Part shown: in pieces, positions 20,699 to 31,302 of the stretch
Layout: the number at the start of each line of letters is the position of its first letter
How positions within the stretch are numbered: the first letter of the stretch is position 1
Source of the DNA: Thinopyrum elongatum
Lineage: Eukaryota > Streptophyta > Magnoliopsida > Poales > Poaceae
NCBI GenBank assembly: GCA_011799875.1
Contig: CM022303.1
Location: forward strand, 69,190,870 to 69,254,869
Direction: 5' to 3'
DNA length: 64,000 bases
Position numbers and translations under genes: made by a program
The notes under the pieces: model-generated
Seen by the model: only the letters and a program-made list of their open reading frames with translations
The model's database searches: none
What the model was told of the DNA's origin: nothing

Positions 20699-23623
20699 GT
20701 CGGCCGGCCTAAGTGGGATCTCGCTGAGGAACAGATGATTGTTGCAGGGGTCACTCCAGTTACATTGAGTTGGCTCCCCAGGTGCAGGACTTGGTTTTAT
20801 GCGCATGGGGGGAAGTTGGACCCAGAGACAGGGCTGGTTATGGAGCAGGCAAGTCTTAAAGAAGCCTCCGACGCTTTACTTGTTGCAATAGAAGATGCTC
20901 GAACGGGGAAGTACAAGCCCGAGAGAGAGAATGACGAGCTTACGCGCGCCCTAAAGAATCTTGAACACCCGGGACGAACACGAGGCAAAGGCATTGTTCC
21001 ATGGTTTGAGGGGTTTGCGGATTGGAACGCCACTTACAGAAGCTGTGCGAGAAAGAAGCAGCAGGAGGAGGAGCATAGGAAGCAGAAAGCAGACGTTCTT
21101 CAACTGGTAGAATCAAAGCATGCGGAGTTGGAATGCGCTTTCAGAAGGCAGCAGGAGCAGATCGACTCACTTAGCCAAGAAAGGGCGTCTCAGCGGCAGC
21201 AGCAAGCAGATCCAGCATTGGATACAACCGTCCCATCTATGCCGAAAAGCAGCGTGGGTTCCACCCCATCCGATGATGCACTGCTGGATAGATACCCTGT
21301 GGATGATATCAAAGCTACGACACCTTGTGAGCTACACATGAAAGTGAAGAACATATCCATAAAGGTGGCGGACGGCTATGCTTTAACAAATCCCCCTGAA
21401 GCAAATTTCCATTGCAATCCGATTCCAACTGGCTCTGCTCGTGTCGGGGTTGATGAAGTGATGTCAGGATATTACGAGCTAGAGCTTGACATTCCTGGAG
21501 GTGACGAGGAGCACACACTGGGAGAGGCCATACATCGTATCATTCTATGGAGAAAGGATTGCATCGTCTTTCCAAGGCCACCGACTCCTCCTCCAAGTCC
21601 GCCGCGTCAGCAAGCTCCTCCTCCAAGTCCGCCGCGTCAGCAAGCTCCTCCTCCAAGTCCGCCATCGCGTCAGCCGACTCCAACCCTGCCCGAGACGCAG
21701 CGCGGCGCTAGTCCGCCACCGCGTCATCCATCTCCACCACCCCACCCCGAGACGGAGCCCATCAGCGCGAGTCCGCCATATCGATCTCAGGCGCGTCAGC
21801 CTTCTCCAAAGCGGAAGAGAGCTCCAAGCAAGAAAGCCTCTCCTCCTGCCAAAAAGAAGTTGCCTTACAAGATGACTATCGAGGAAAACAACGCCGAAGT
21901 GGCTGCCCAAGTGAAGGCCCATTTTGCACGGAAACAGCCCCCGCCGAAGGAGAAAATACCTGATGAAGTCATACAACACTTTATTGATAATGCTCAACTG
22001 GCTGTGAAGAGGACAGACTCAGACTATGAGCATTCTATTAAGAAGTTTTATCAGGCACAAAAAGATAAGGAGTCGAGCTCGAGCCAAGCAAGGAGTAGTA
22101 AATGCGAGAAAACTGTTCCCCAGCTGGGAGAACAGGTAGTACAATCGATCCCCCCGCTCATTGTACAATCACATGGTGTGAGTACCGCCGATCAGCCGGT
22201 AATAACCGATGCTCATAGACAGATGGCTAGAGAGGCCGATGTCACTGTTGAACAACTCCTAGGCATCGACGAACTCCCCAAGATTCAAGATCACGAAGTA
22301 GCATGGAAATATGTCCCCGGCCAAGATCTGGTCAGGGAGGTCGAGAATCTATCAACGAGAATGCGCAATTTGCATGACTGGTACCTGAGAGAAGTCAAGA
22401 AGGGGCGAGATTCCCTCATGGTGAAACTCAAGGATGAGCATTACTTCCATGCAAAAGATTTGTGGGTTGAGTTTCAAGAAATGTTTTAGTTATTCAATCA
22501 AGATGCACTCGACAAATCTCTCGTCTGTTGCTATTGTTGGTAACTGATTTTTTTCTGTAATTTAAGTCTCTAGCTGTGCTCGTTCGTTGCCTGTAATTAT
22601 CCACACTAGTCTTTTCTGTGGTATTATGCAGAATGAAGATTTATAAAATGAAAAGAGATGGACGCTATGACATTGGGTTCATTGACCCAAATACCATTAA
22701 TGAAGAGATGTGGTCACGTCACCCAAAAGAGACAGAGAAGAGTTTGCCACAGTTTTTGAAGCAACTAAATACCCAACCAGAAATAGTATTTCCTTACAAC
22801 TTCAGGTGAGTGTTACTGTCTTGTACTATAAATTCTATATTGCTTACTAGATGTTAATAAGTGTAGTAGATGAGTTATGCACATGCCCGCTTAATTATAC
22901 AAACGTGTGCGCATGCAGTTTTCACTGGATCCTGCTAATCATTGAAGTTGACGAGGGAAAAGTTAAAGTACTGGACTCACTACTTAAAGAACCTAAAGAG
23001 TACTTAATCGTGAAGGGGATGGTCGACAGGTAATTTCAATCATTATCGCACTATGTCAGCCTCTTTAGTTCATTTCCTGATATCAACTAATTAATAACTC
23101 TTTTTGTTCATTTTCTTTGTCGGGCAGGGTTTGGCAAAGCTTCATCAAACAGGTCCCAGGCGCATGGAAACAAGAGCTGAAATGGGTGCGACCCAATGTA
23201 CGTAATTAAGTAGTACTAGCTACGTGTACGCGCATCTCTTTAATTCTAGTTTCAATACCATTTTCATGCTTGATTAATTATTATCTGATTGAATTCTATT
23301 CTTGTAAAGTGCATGAGGCAAGCGCCGGGGAATAATTTATGTGCATACTACGTTTGCGAGAACATTCGCATTATGACGTCCGAAAGGAGCAAATCTGAAA
23401 GAGAACTTTGGGTACGTTTGCCAGAATACTATCCACAATTTTTTATCATGATCTAATATATATACACACAACTAATATATTCATCTTGATCTCTTCTTTA
23501 AAGCTGACGGAGATGTGGGAAAAGCTCCTACCAACGGACCGCATACGAGCACTTCAATAGGAAATTGCGGGATTTTTGATTGACCAGGTCATACATCCCA
23601 AAGGAGAATACCATTACACCTAA
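20696..23623 (+). pseudogene. CACTA-A second gene, 3' part: coiled coil, DUF8039-like, Pro-rich linker, Ulp1-like protease
   Basis: This continues 36-900. The first block (20696 to about 22540) has the end of the Transposase_24 region, a Gln/Glu-rich coiled coil, a compact domain like DUF8039 (CELHMKVKN...), a tandem PPPSPPRQQA linker at 21575-21670, and a basic stretch near KRKRAPSKKASPPAKKK. An in-frame TAG at 22487-22489 stands where a Gln codon fits. C48 exons follow: 22632-22805, 22919-23029 (FHW, catalytic His; VLDS, catalytic Asp), 23128-23197, 23310-23411 (NLCAYYVCE, catalytic Cys) and 23504-23623. A further in-frame TAG lies in the last exon (RALQ-stop-EIAGF). The triad residues survive but the frame does not. 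Confidence 0.8.
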
Positions 23624-23675
23624 TGCCTGCATATAATTATCTGCAAATTGTAGGAGAAATTGTATATATGTACCA

Positions 23676-23681
23676 AATTGC

Positions 23682-23724
<43 letters not shown>

Positions 23725-23745
23725 CGTGTGTGTGTGTATGCGCAT
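23676..23745. repeat. (TA)n-(TG)n compound microsatellite
   Basis: An AT-dinucleotide run is followed by a TG-dinucleotide run with a few interruptions, in the 3' region of CACTA-A. Confidence 0.9.
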
Positions 23746-23937
23746 GCATATGGTCGTACGAGAAATTCTATGATATATATATATGATTGGTTCTACGAGA
23801 AATTCTATTTATATATGCATGACGTGTACAGTATGTATGTAGTAGCGTAAAATATGTTTGAAATGAAAAAGAATTAAATGGAAAACACAAAATTAAAAGG
23901 AAAAATAAAGCATAAACCCCTAAACCCCTATACCTTT

Positions 23938-24146
23938 TACCAACCGGGACTAAAGGCCCCCAGCCCCCGGCGCGGGCTCGTGCCACGTGGTGGGCCTTTG
24001 GTCCCGGGCCGTGACGAATCGGGACTTAAGGGGGGGGGGGGGGGGGCAGGGGGGGGGGGCTTTAGTCCCAACCCTTTAGTGCCGGTTGTTAAACCGGGAC
24101 TAAAGGCCATTACGAACCGGGACTAAAGGCTGATTCTGCACTAGAG
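23938..24146. repeat. CACTA-A right-end subterminal repeats and terminus
   Basis: GGGACTAAAGGC and its complement occur at 23945, 24075, 24100 and 24117. A G-rich run (24029-24058) interrupts them. The block ends in TTCTGCACTAGAG, a one-base variant of a CACTA terminus. Confidence 0.7.
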
Positions 24147-24264
24147 AATCCTGATGGGATCCGAACCTAATATTTGTTTCTTAAAGTTAACATGTTAATT
24201 AACATATTGTTGCTTCTTCAATATGTTTCCATTTTTTAACCCCACAAATGACCTATTGTTACAG

Positions 24265-24432
24265 TTTCAAGCTTTGGCAAACCAGATTTTTCGCATTCCT
24301 GAATATCACAAACAAGTGATGAAGGCATTCATGAAGCTGGTAGTCTGTTTGTCTCAACCCATGGACATTCAGCAGAAATCTACATCAGTTCAAACAGTCA
24401 AGAGTGAGAAGAAGTTAATTAAACATACTCAG
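24265..24432 (+). CDS. Orphan 56-codon exon next to the CACTA-A right end
   Basis: A 168-bp open stretch starts right after a TTACAG acceptor and ends with CAG before a GTAAGG donor, phase 0 at both ends. It encodes F-Q-A-L-A-N-Q-I-F-R-I-P-E-Y and a Lys-rich C-terminus. I do not recognise the protein. It begins about 120 bp outside CACTA-A, so either the transposon inserted in an intron of a host gene or the fragment is a relic. No neighbouring exon is convincing. Confidence 0.35.
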
Positions 24433-25379
24433 GTAAGGTACTTAACTGGGAATGCATAGGCTTAAAGAAGAGATGAGCACAAGACACAAGTAGAGACCTG
24501 AAGGTGATGTGCTGTCGGATATGATTGTTAATGACTCTTCATGGCAGCAGAGGTTGATAGCATCACAACAGGAAATACGGAGCAAAAATGGCAAGTAAAT
24601 CTAAGTAAACCCGCAAGCACATCTATTTATTTGTAATTAAATGCAAGCTGACCTCATTTTAGTGGCCATAGCCAGTTGGGTAGGTGATGCAATTTTGTCC
24701 ATATACAGAACTGATAAAGGTAGATCGCGCGAGATATCAGTACAAATAAACTCAACGTTCTTTATAATTGATCGATATTAATACCAATTGTATTGTTCCA
24801 TTCATAACACCGACCATGAAATGGAAAGAAACAAATTATGAGCAAAAAGCAAGAACCATGCTGCAAGATATAAGGGGAAAGGTATTAAGAGCCGCAACGC
24901 ATGAACCACCTTCAGACCCCTGATTCACTCAGGAAGTGAGGGTGTGCCACGGCTTGGTTAGTCGAGTTGAACTTGAACACCGAGACAACGAGCACCCTTG
25001 CAGCATCTCGGCATGGTCGTGACGTTGTATTGTTCAGCCCCTTCTATATAAAAGCTTTGGAGGCTAGGTACGAACATAAGTTAGGTAACTAAATATGCAG
25101 AAAAAAGTTCAATATGACAGGATTCAAGGCCATCAAAAATCAAATTTAATTAGAGTTGATAATGGTTGTACATGCTTATAAGCATTCCTCGGACCATATC
25201 AGCAAGAACTACACATCAAACCAGAATCACAACACGACATCCGCTAGCAACCGATGGATTGAGTAGCTCATGCGGGAAGAACATGGTAAATTGGTAATGC
25301 ATACATAAAATGGAGGCCAAGACATGGACTGAATTGACTAGATACCCTACTAGAAAAGAAGAACCTGTTGGAGATTCGC
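24433..25379. other. Intergenic, no supportable gene
   Basis: A/T-rich sequence without a credible ORF on either strand. CTTCTATATAAAAG at about 25040 could serve as a TATA-like element, but nothing near it supports a transcript. Confidence 0.35.
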
Positions 25380-25904
25380 CGTAATGGAAGGAGGTGGTCA
25401 GACCGAGCAGCACATCTCCTCGTGTCTTCTCCTCTGTACATCATCATGGAAGGACCCGCCTTGCGTTGGGGGTGGAGCAGCGCCGCACCTTGCTGTCAGA
25501 TTAAGTAGAAGACCCTGGGGAGAAGCGGGCATTCCTCCGGTGGGAAGTGTCAGAGGGGCGATGGGGCCAAACGCGAGCACTCCTCTTCCTCGCCTTGGAC
25601 AGTAGCCGCGACCTAGGTCTGGCTAATCGATGGAGCCAACGGGGTTCTCTTAGGTGTTGCGACGGCGCCCAAGCCCTTCCTCCGGTGGCAAGTGTGGCAA
25701 AGCCGCAGGATTTGGTATGGGAGGAGATGTCAGCATGGGAGAGAGGAAATGGGTGGAGACTGCGACGCGGACTGCTGGATTTGGGATGGGATGAGACGAC
25801 GACTGCCTTTGTGGTGAAATCGCACAGTAAATTGAGGACACCTGGATCGCTCGGTTGTTCGGCCTGAGTCTCACTCTCTTAATGATTGTTATGGCACGCA
25901 ATGC
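25380..25904. other. GC-rich island of unknown nature
   Basis: The stretch is clearly richer in G+C than its flanks, with overlapping short ORFs in several frames and none favoured. It could be a degenerate first exon of a lost gene. No domain is recognised. Confidence 0.3.
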
Positions 25905-26590
25905 ATGAAGAGGGGAGAGAAGTCGGCGGGAAAAGTAGGGAGATAAATCATCAGGAAAAGAGAGGTCGGAGAAATTAGGCCAAAGAAATAATCAAAAAGA
26001 AAAGGGCGGGAGAAATCTCTGGTAAAAAGAGGCGGAAGAAATTATGCCTAAGAAATCATCAAAAGAAAAGGGTGGGAAAAACCGAAGGGAAAAAAGAGAG
26101 GGGGAGAAATTAGGCCAAACAAATCATGAAAAAAAGGTTGTCAGAAGTCGAAGAGGGGAAAGGGGCAAATGAGAGGGAGATATTGCCAAAGAAATGAGCA
26201 GGAGATATTGCTCGAAAAAATGAGCGAGAAATATGATGGGAGGTATTGGGTAGGACAAATCGTCAAGGTAAAAGGACAGGAAAAATTGGTGTGTGATATT
26301 AGGCCATAAAAATCAGAGAATGGAAAGGATAGGAGAAATCTAAGAGGGAAAATGGCACATGAGCGGGGAAAAATGACAGGAGATATTGGCTAGAGAAATG
26401 AGCAGAAGAAAACATGGTGGGCCATATTGGCTGGAGAAATGAGAAATAAAATATGGTGGAATATATTATGTATGAGAAATTAGTAGTAAAAGAGATGGGA
26501 AAATCGGCAGGAAAAAGTGGCGGGAGATATTAGGACACAAAAATCGGCGAAACAAAGGGTGGCATAAATCTAAGGGGAAAATGGGGCATG
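25905..26590. repeat. Degenerate purine-rich minisatellite
   Basis: About 690 bp of strongly purine-biased + strand is made of diverged units of roughly 30-60 bp around GGGAGAAAT, AGGCCAAAGAAATCA and AAAGGGCGGGA. Drift is heavy and there is no ORF. Confidence 0.6.
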
Positions 26591-26772
26591 CCATCATGGT
26601 AGTGGTCTAGTGTTCTTGTGGACACATTTTCTCATGAGAGTGGTGGTTCACGAGAGTTGTGGTTGGCGAAGATGGATAGACTACATAACCTGGGTTGGCG
26701 AACTTCACACGGTTCTTTGGCTGCCCAGACGACCCAAAGTCAAGCCAATGGTGAATCACATTGCTTTCTCGT

Positions 26773-27129
26773 CTACATAGCAAAGCCATGGCCTCTTACG
26801 AGCTTCAGATTTGACCCCCTCGAATTACGTTTTTCTAAGAAATGCAAATCCAACGTCACACCGATGACATCGATCTTGTCGAAGAACATCGCATTATCGC
26901 CTTGATACAGACCACCAAGTATCAATGGGGCCGTCACTGCTACCACAAGAGCTACATGAAGAAAAGAGTACTGGAGATAGGGGATCTCGTCATAGAACAA
27001 ATTGGATGATCCCTTCACCATAGTCACAGTCACACTATCCGGAGCATACAAACTTGAGTGTGTGTCAAAGTCACAAACACTTGGAACAGCGCAGATCTGC
27101 ATAAATTCTACAGTTAGGCCACCCTTCAC
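26773..27129 (-). CDS. Hypothetical 118-codon ORF with one hydrophobic segment
   Basis: This is the longest open frame in the stretch. It starts MKGGLTVEFMQICAV and contains a hydrophobic segment (YSFLHVALVVAVTAPLILGG) near the middle. No family is recognised, no splice signals are convincing, and codon evidence is weak, so it may be non-coding. Confidence 0.2.
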   Translation of the reverse strand: MKGGLTVEFMQICAVPSVCDFDTHSSLYAPDSVTVTMVKGSSNLFYDEIPYLQYSFLHVALVVAVTAPLILGGLYQGDNAMFFDKIDVIGVTLDLHFLEKRNSRGSNLKLVRGHGFAM

Positions 27130-27401
27130 CCCGGATTAGTGTACCCCTATATTCATATATCTTATATTTTTCAACACAATCCATAGTCGTTATCACATAT
27201 GGTCGATGACAACAAAAAAACCCTTTAAACCATTGCTAGCATGTCATTGGACTTGTCATCATGAAATCATACAATAATAACCACTCCACCATACCATGTC
27301 CTTAGTTATGCTCAGCCATGCTTTGACTTGCTATCATTAAGCTAACCATACAGATGCGTTGTCGTATAACTCGACTCCTCATAATCTAATCCCCTCCATT
27401 T

Positions 27402-28525
27402 TCAATGCCACAAGAATGGAAATTAGCAATAGAAAAATCAATTAACATGCGGTCACATTATGTAACAATCCGCAAACCACAAAAGAACAAACACGACGTG
27501 ATTACAAGGCCATCAGAAATCGGAGCATTCGCCGGAATCATACCCAGAGGTGATGGATGGCGGGACATCCCGTGCCATGACCGGTTCCGAAATAACTTAC
27601 AATTTAGGGTAGATTAGTTATATGGCGCTGCAATTCTTGATGGGGAGAATCGATGGAGTGGAAACTAAAGTGGGAATCATGTTTTCATATCTGTCATATT
27701 GATAGGAGTGTGTGGATAGATATGGGGGTGTTGTACTTCACCAGCACCACCGCTAATTTGTTGGTGAAGTGGACTAATGACCATGTGCGTTCCATGAAGG
27801 AACTGGCAGGCATGGATGATCGACCGCCCGGGCTGTTGTTTGATAGAGCTGCGGACAGCCGTTTGATCCCTCCCCTTGAGCTGCTGAGCCTTTCTCGTGT
27901 TGCACACCCTTTTCAAAACAAGCCTTGTTGCAATCACCCCGGTCACGTCCGATCAGCTGCATTAGCCACTCAGCAGCGCCCCAGATTTTTGCAACATGGC
28001 CCACGTTGTGTTCGGTGTTTGTAACACAGGCCATATTGCACTTAGTTGTGCGTTGCGCTCAGGGTTTCGCAACACGAGCCATATTGTTCAAAGTGTTTTC
28101 TCAACAGTGCCCGTGTTATGCTTGCGTGTTTTCCAATAGCGCCCATATTGAAAAACAAATGGAGGGGTAGGGTTGTTGTGCGCCTTGCCTTCATCGGTCT
28201 GCAACATAGTTCGTGTTGCACTCACGCGCCTTGCAACAAGGTCCATGTTGCGGACGCCTAGGGCACATGGCCCGCGGACGATGCAGCAGACGTTTTTGCA
28301 TCCAATTAGTCGACTGAATAAAAGTATTTCCTAAAGAAATTGGAGCTGGCTTTGCTCGTCGGTCGGTTGATGAGAAAGTGCGTGCGTACTTAAGAGAAGC
28401 AGGCCAAGTAACGTTATACGGACGCAAAGATTTTTTTTAGCACATATTTAGTTCAACAAGAAAAATCAATGCCACAAGAATAAAAATTAGCCACAAGAAT
28501 GAAAATTAGCAATAGAAAAATCATT
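27402..28525. repeat. 1-kb segment bounded by a direct repeat, rich in GCAACA/TGTTGC motifs
   Basis: CCACAAGAATGGAAATTAGC with the following AATAGAAAAATCA at 27408-27440 recurs, partly doubled, at 28470-28523. Between them 27880-28260 holds many short complementary pairs of GCAACA.GGCC and GG.CCATGTTGC type. The layout suggests an inserted non-autonomous element or a microhomology duplication. Family not identified. Confidence 0.35.
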
Positions 28526-29253
28526 TGGCAACAAGAATAATTGTGTAAATAATTATTTATCAAATCTGCCTGTGATTATGTAAATAAATGTTTATCAAAT
28601 CTTGCTCGTGATTGTGTAAATAAATGTTTGGCAGGTAAATTGAAGTGGAATTGGTGGGAAAGGTAAGTAAATTAAGGTTATTGATTAGAGTACAGGGAAA
28701 GTGCAAAAAAAGGGTGTGGTGGGACTAAAAACCCGTCTGGACCATAAAAATCAGTGAAGGGACGTGATGGGCTGGGAAGAACTGGTTGACAAATTGTTTT
28801 GCTGGCAGAAAAAGGTACGCTACTATATAATGATAATTTCACAATCTTAGCTCTTCTCTAATTTTACACGAAATAACCGAGTGCTATGAATAAATTTCTT
28901 GATCTTTTTTCTCGTTTTCCGCCAATGAAATATTTTCTATTTTTTTCCAGAAAAGAAAATAAGTTTCCCTTTCAAGGAGAATTGCTGGATTTCCTTATTT
29001 TTTTCAGGGAATTGCTGGACTTCCAGTACATCTTTTTTAATGGAAACGTCTTCCAGTACATGACAGCGGTAAGCTGGGCTGGGGTGGGCTGGGCCAGCTA
29101 GCCAGAAGGAGTGCTCCGACCAAATATTTAACAGGCGCGCGGACACGAACTCCACGCCTCCGCCCCCTTTTCCGTTTCCGTTTCAAGTCTCTTCAACGCC
29201 AACACGTTTTGACGAAGAAACTCGGCGAGGCGGAGGAGACACAGGCCGCGTTC
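28526..29253. other. A/T-rich upstream region of the F-box locus
   Basis: Imperfect repeats of TGTAAATAAATGTTTATCAAATC occur at 28540-28630, and an ATTGCTGGA.TTCC repeat at about 28980-29025. 29150-29253 is GC-richer and probably the promoter/5' UTR of the F-box gene. No separate gene is seen. Confidence 0.35.
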
Positions 29254-31302
29254 ATGGCCAGAGTCGCAGATGGCACGCCGGAGGGGGCTGAGTTCTCGTC
29301 GCCAGCACCCGGTGCTCTAGATCTCACTCCTCGGTCAGTAAATCCCCAACCTCTGCTACTGATCCCTCCAATACTCCATCTGGCCTGGCATCGATTTTCA
29401 CAGGAAATCTCTCCAACAATTCGATCTAGGGTAAAGCAGGAACGTAGATCGGTTCTTTGAAATTAATTTCAGCATTCTTTTATGTTCCTCCGCTGATACA
29501 GATGTTTCGGCCAAATATTCTGATGAGTGTCGGGGCTATTTCAGTTTTGCAGTACCCATTGATCCGTAGAACGAATTTTGCAATATGAATTTTTGTTTCG
29601 TCCTATGCCATAACTAATGGCACCTATTTTTTGTTTGTGTTTTGGAAACTCTATCATCGTCACATGATAAGTTTATTTGTTTGGGGTATACTCTTCAAAG
29701 AACAAATATCACCCCTCTGTCATGAAATATGCCGTCGCACATCAACCCTGGTTCTTTTGGTGTAGCTTATTGTGATTGAGATGTGCCATGTTTATATCCA
29801 TCTCATTGTGGAAAAAATTAATATTAGTGATCATTATTTCTCTTAATCTTATTGTGCTGCATTTCTAACCATTTACTACTTATGTTTCTATGATCTCTGA
29901 GTACTTGATTCTGATATATTACTCTTGAATTTGCTGTATGACAGAGAAGCTGCTGCTGTAGAGAGGACATCTAAGATAATCTGCCACTTCTTGGGCTCTA
30001 CCTCCTCAGCCTCATCTGAAGAAGATGTTTGGGCATACCTTCCAGACAGCCTGCTTCACCTAATCATTTTTATCTTGAGCTCGTTCCATGACGTCCTTGC
30101 CGTTACTAGCACCTGTCGCTCTTGGCGCTCTGCAGCGTCTTCCTTCCCTTCCATGCATAGCTTGACCTTCCAACCTCTCTGTGTTACAACAGGTGCTGGT
30201 TATGCTCATCGGTGTATGGGTGGCCAGAATGGCTCACAACAAATGGCAGCTTCGTGATCCTGCAAAGATAAACTTATCTCTTAGTTGTTCATCCCCCCAA
30301 AATACTCCATATTATGTGCCCTATTTGGGCTGCTCATATGGGTATTTTATCTTATCCTGTAGGGAGCAATGCTTCCTTCTTGATGTGTACACTAATACTA
30401 TGGTGAAGCTCCCCAAATTCCGACGCAGTGACAACTCTGAAATCTACTATGGAATCTTTATAACTCCATTAAGTTCGACCAACTCGTACCTCCTCCTATG
30501 CGCCAGAAATTCTATGTTATGGTGGCAGGTTGGAGCAAAATCCTGGATAGAACATCCCTTGTGGCTGAAAGCATTCATCAAATTGTGTCCTTCAATCCCT
30601 TCCTTCACAGTTTCTGTTTTCTAATATTCCGCCTCGACTTATCAGCCGAGCGTATGGGTGGAATCCTTCTGCTCGAAGACTGTGTTTTGTGGCTACCTGA
30701 AATTGGGCTGTTCTGCAGTGTGTTCAGGTTTTAGACTTGCTTATTGTTTTGGCTGATGTGGAAATTGTAAAAATATGTTAAAAGTCTGCTTTCTCTCCGG
30801 TAGTGGGTGATTTGGCATCCTATAGATATGGTTATATGTCTAGGATGTAGGTTTCTTATCAGTTGGTGAGGTGATGCATTAGGTCTGACGGAAAAAGTGA
30901 TGTGGTGGTGTATTTTGTTGTATCCAGACTCCTATTTTCATAATGAAAATGGGGGTCATGTGGCCCCTTTTATCGAAAAAATATATATTCCGCCTCGACT
31001 TATCAGCCGAGCCAGCTACCTGGGTGAAGGTGGTGAGGTTGGAAAACTGGGCTATCTTTCTTAGCATTGATAGGAAAAGCCCTATATTTTCTTGCATGAG
31101 CCGAGAAAGATGGGGAGGAAAGAGTAACTGCATCTATGTTCCGAGTGCATCAGAAAATTCCGATGAACCTTGGATTGCAGTAGAGGTTGGTCAGTCAATG
31201 CCCAGAAGAAACCACCACGTTTCATACATCCTTGAAGGTAAAGGCAGGCATCTGGAGAACCTCTGGGTGCTCCCTAGTTTATTCTATGGCGTCAGCGTGT
31301 GA
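29254..31302 (+). pseudogene. F-box protein with DUF295-type C-terminal domain, broken
   Basis: Exon 1 (29254-29333, ATG...LDLTP) splices in frame (CG|A, Arg) to exon 2 from 29945. Exon 2 encodes E-A-A-A-V-E-R and the F-box (D-V-W-A-Y-L-P-D-S-L-L-H-L...C-R-S-W-R). Plant F-box/DUF295 proteins act as substrate receptors of SCF ubiquitin ligases. The C-terminal domain follows (WQLRDPAKINLSLSC; FRLDLSAE|PATWVKVVRLENW; RERWGGKSNCIYVP; DEPWIAVEVGQ). Defects are a frameshift near 30238, another near 30570, an apparent internal deletion near 30615, and a LINE fragment (30651-30984) inserted between a Glu and a Pro codon. A functional product is unlikely. Confidence 0.75.
30651..30984 (+). mobile_element. 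5'-truncated LINE fragment inserted in the F-box gene
   Basis: The 27-bp sequence ATATTCCGCCTCGACTTATC+AGCCGAG occurs at 30624-30650 and again at 30985-31011, flanking 334 bp that end in TTTTATCGAAAAAA. A variable-length target duplication plus an A-rich 3' tail is the mark of LINE-type retroposition. The coding frame is continuous if the insert and one repeat are removed. Confidence 0.75.

Larger units (their letters stand above)
1..24146 (+). mobile_element. CACTA-A: outer CACTA (En/Spm) transposon, left end outside window
   Basis: This is the 3' portion of a CACTA element whose second gene lies on the + strand (36-900, continued at 20696-23623). The right end is near 24146: a block of GGGACTAAAG-type subterminal repeats (23938-24130) is followed by TTCTGCACTAGAG, which is one base off the expected ...CACTAGTG terminus of a CACTA inverted repeat. 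The left end, any TNP2 gene and the target duplication are outside the window, so the exact right boundary is inferred. The element was interrupted by CACTA-B at 904-20695. Its net length inside the window is about 4.4 kb. Confidence 0.8.

Noticed and set aside
20696..23623. A host SUMO protease (Ulp1) gene
   Set aside because: The C48 exons are continuous with a Transposase_24 gene, end next to CACTA subterminal repeats, and have a second copy in CACTA-B. They are transposon cargo.
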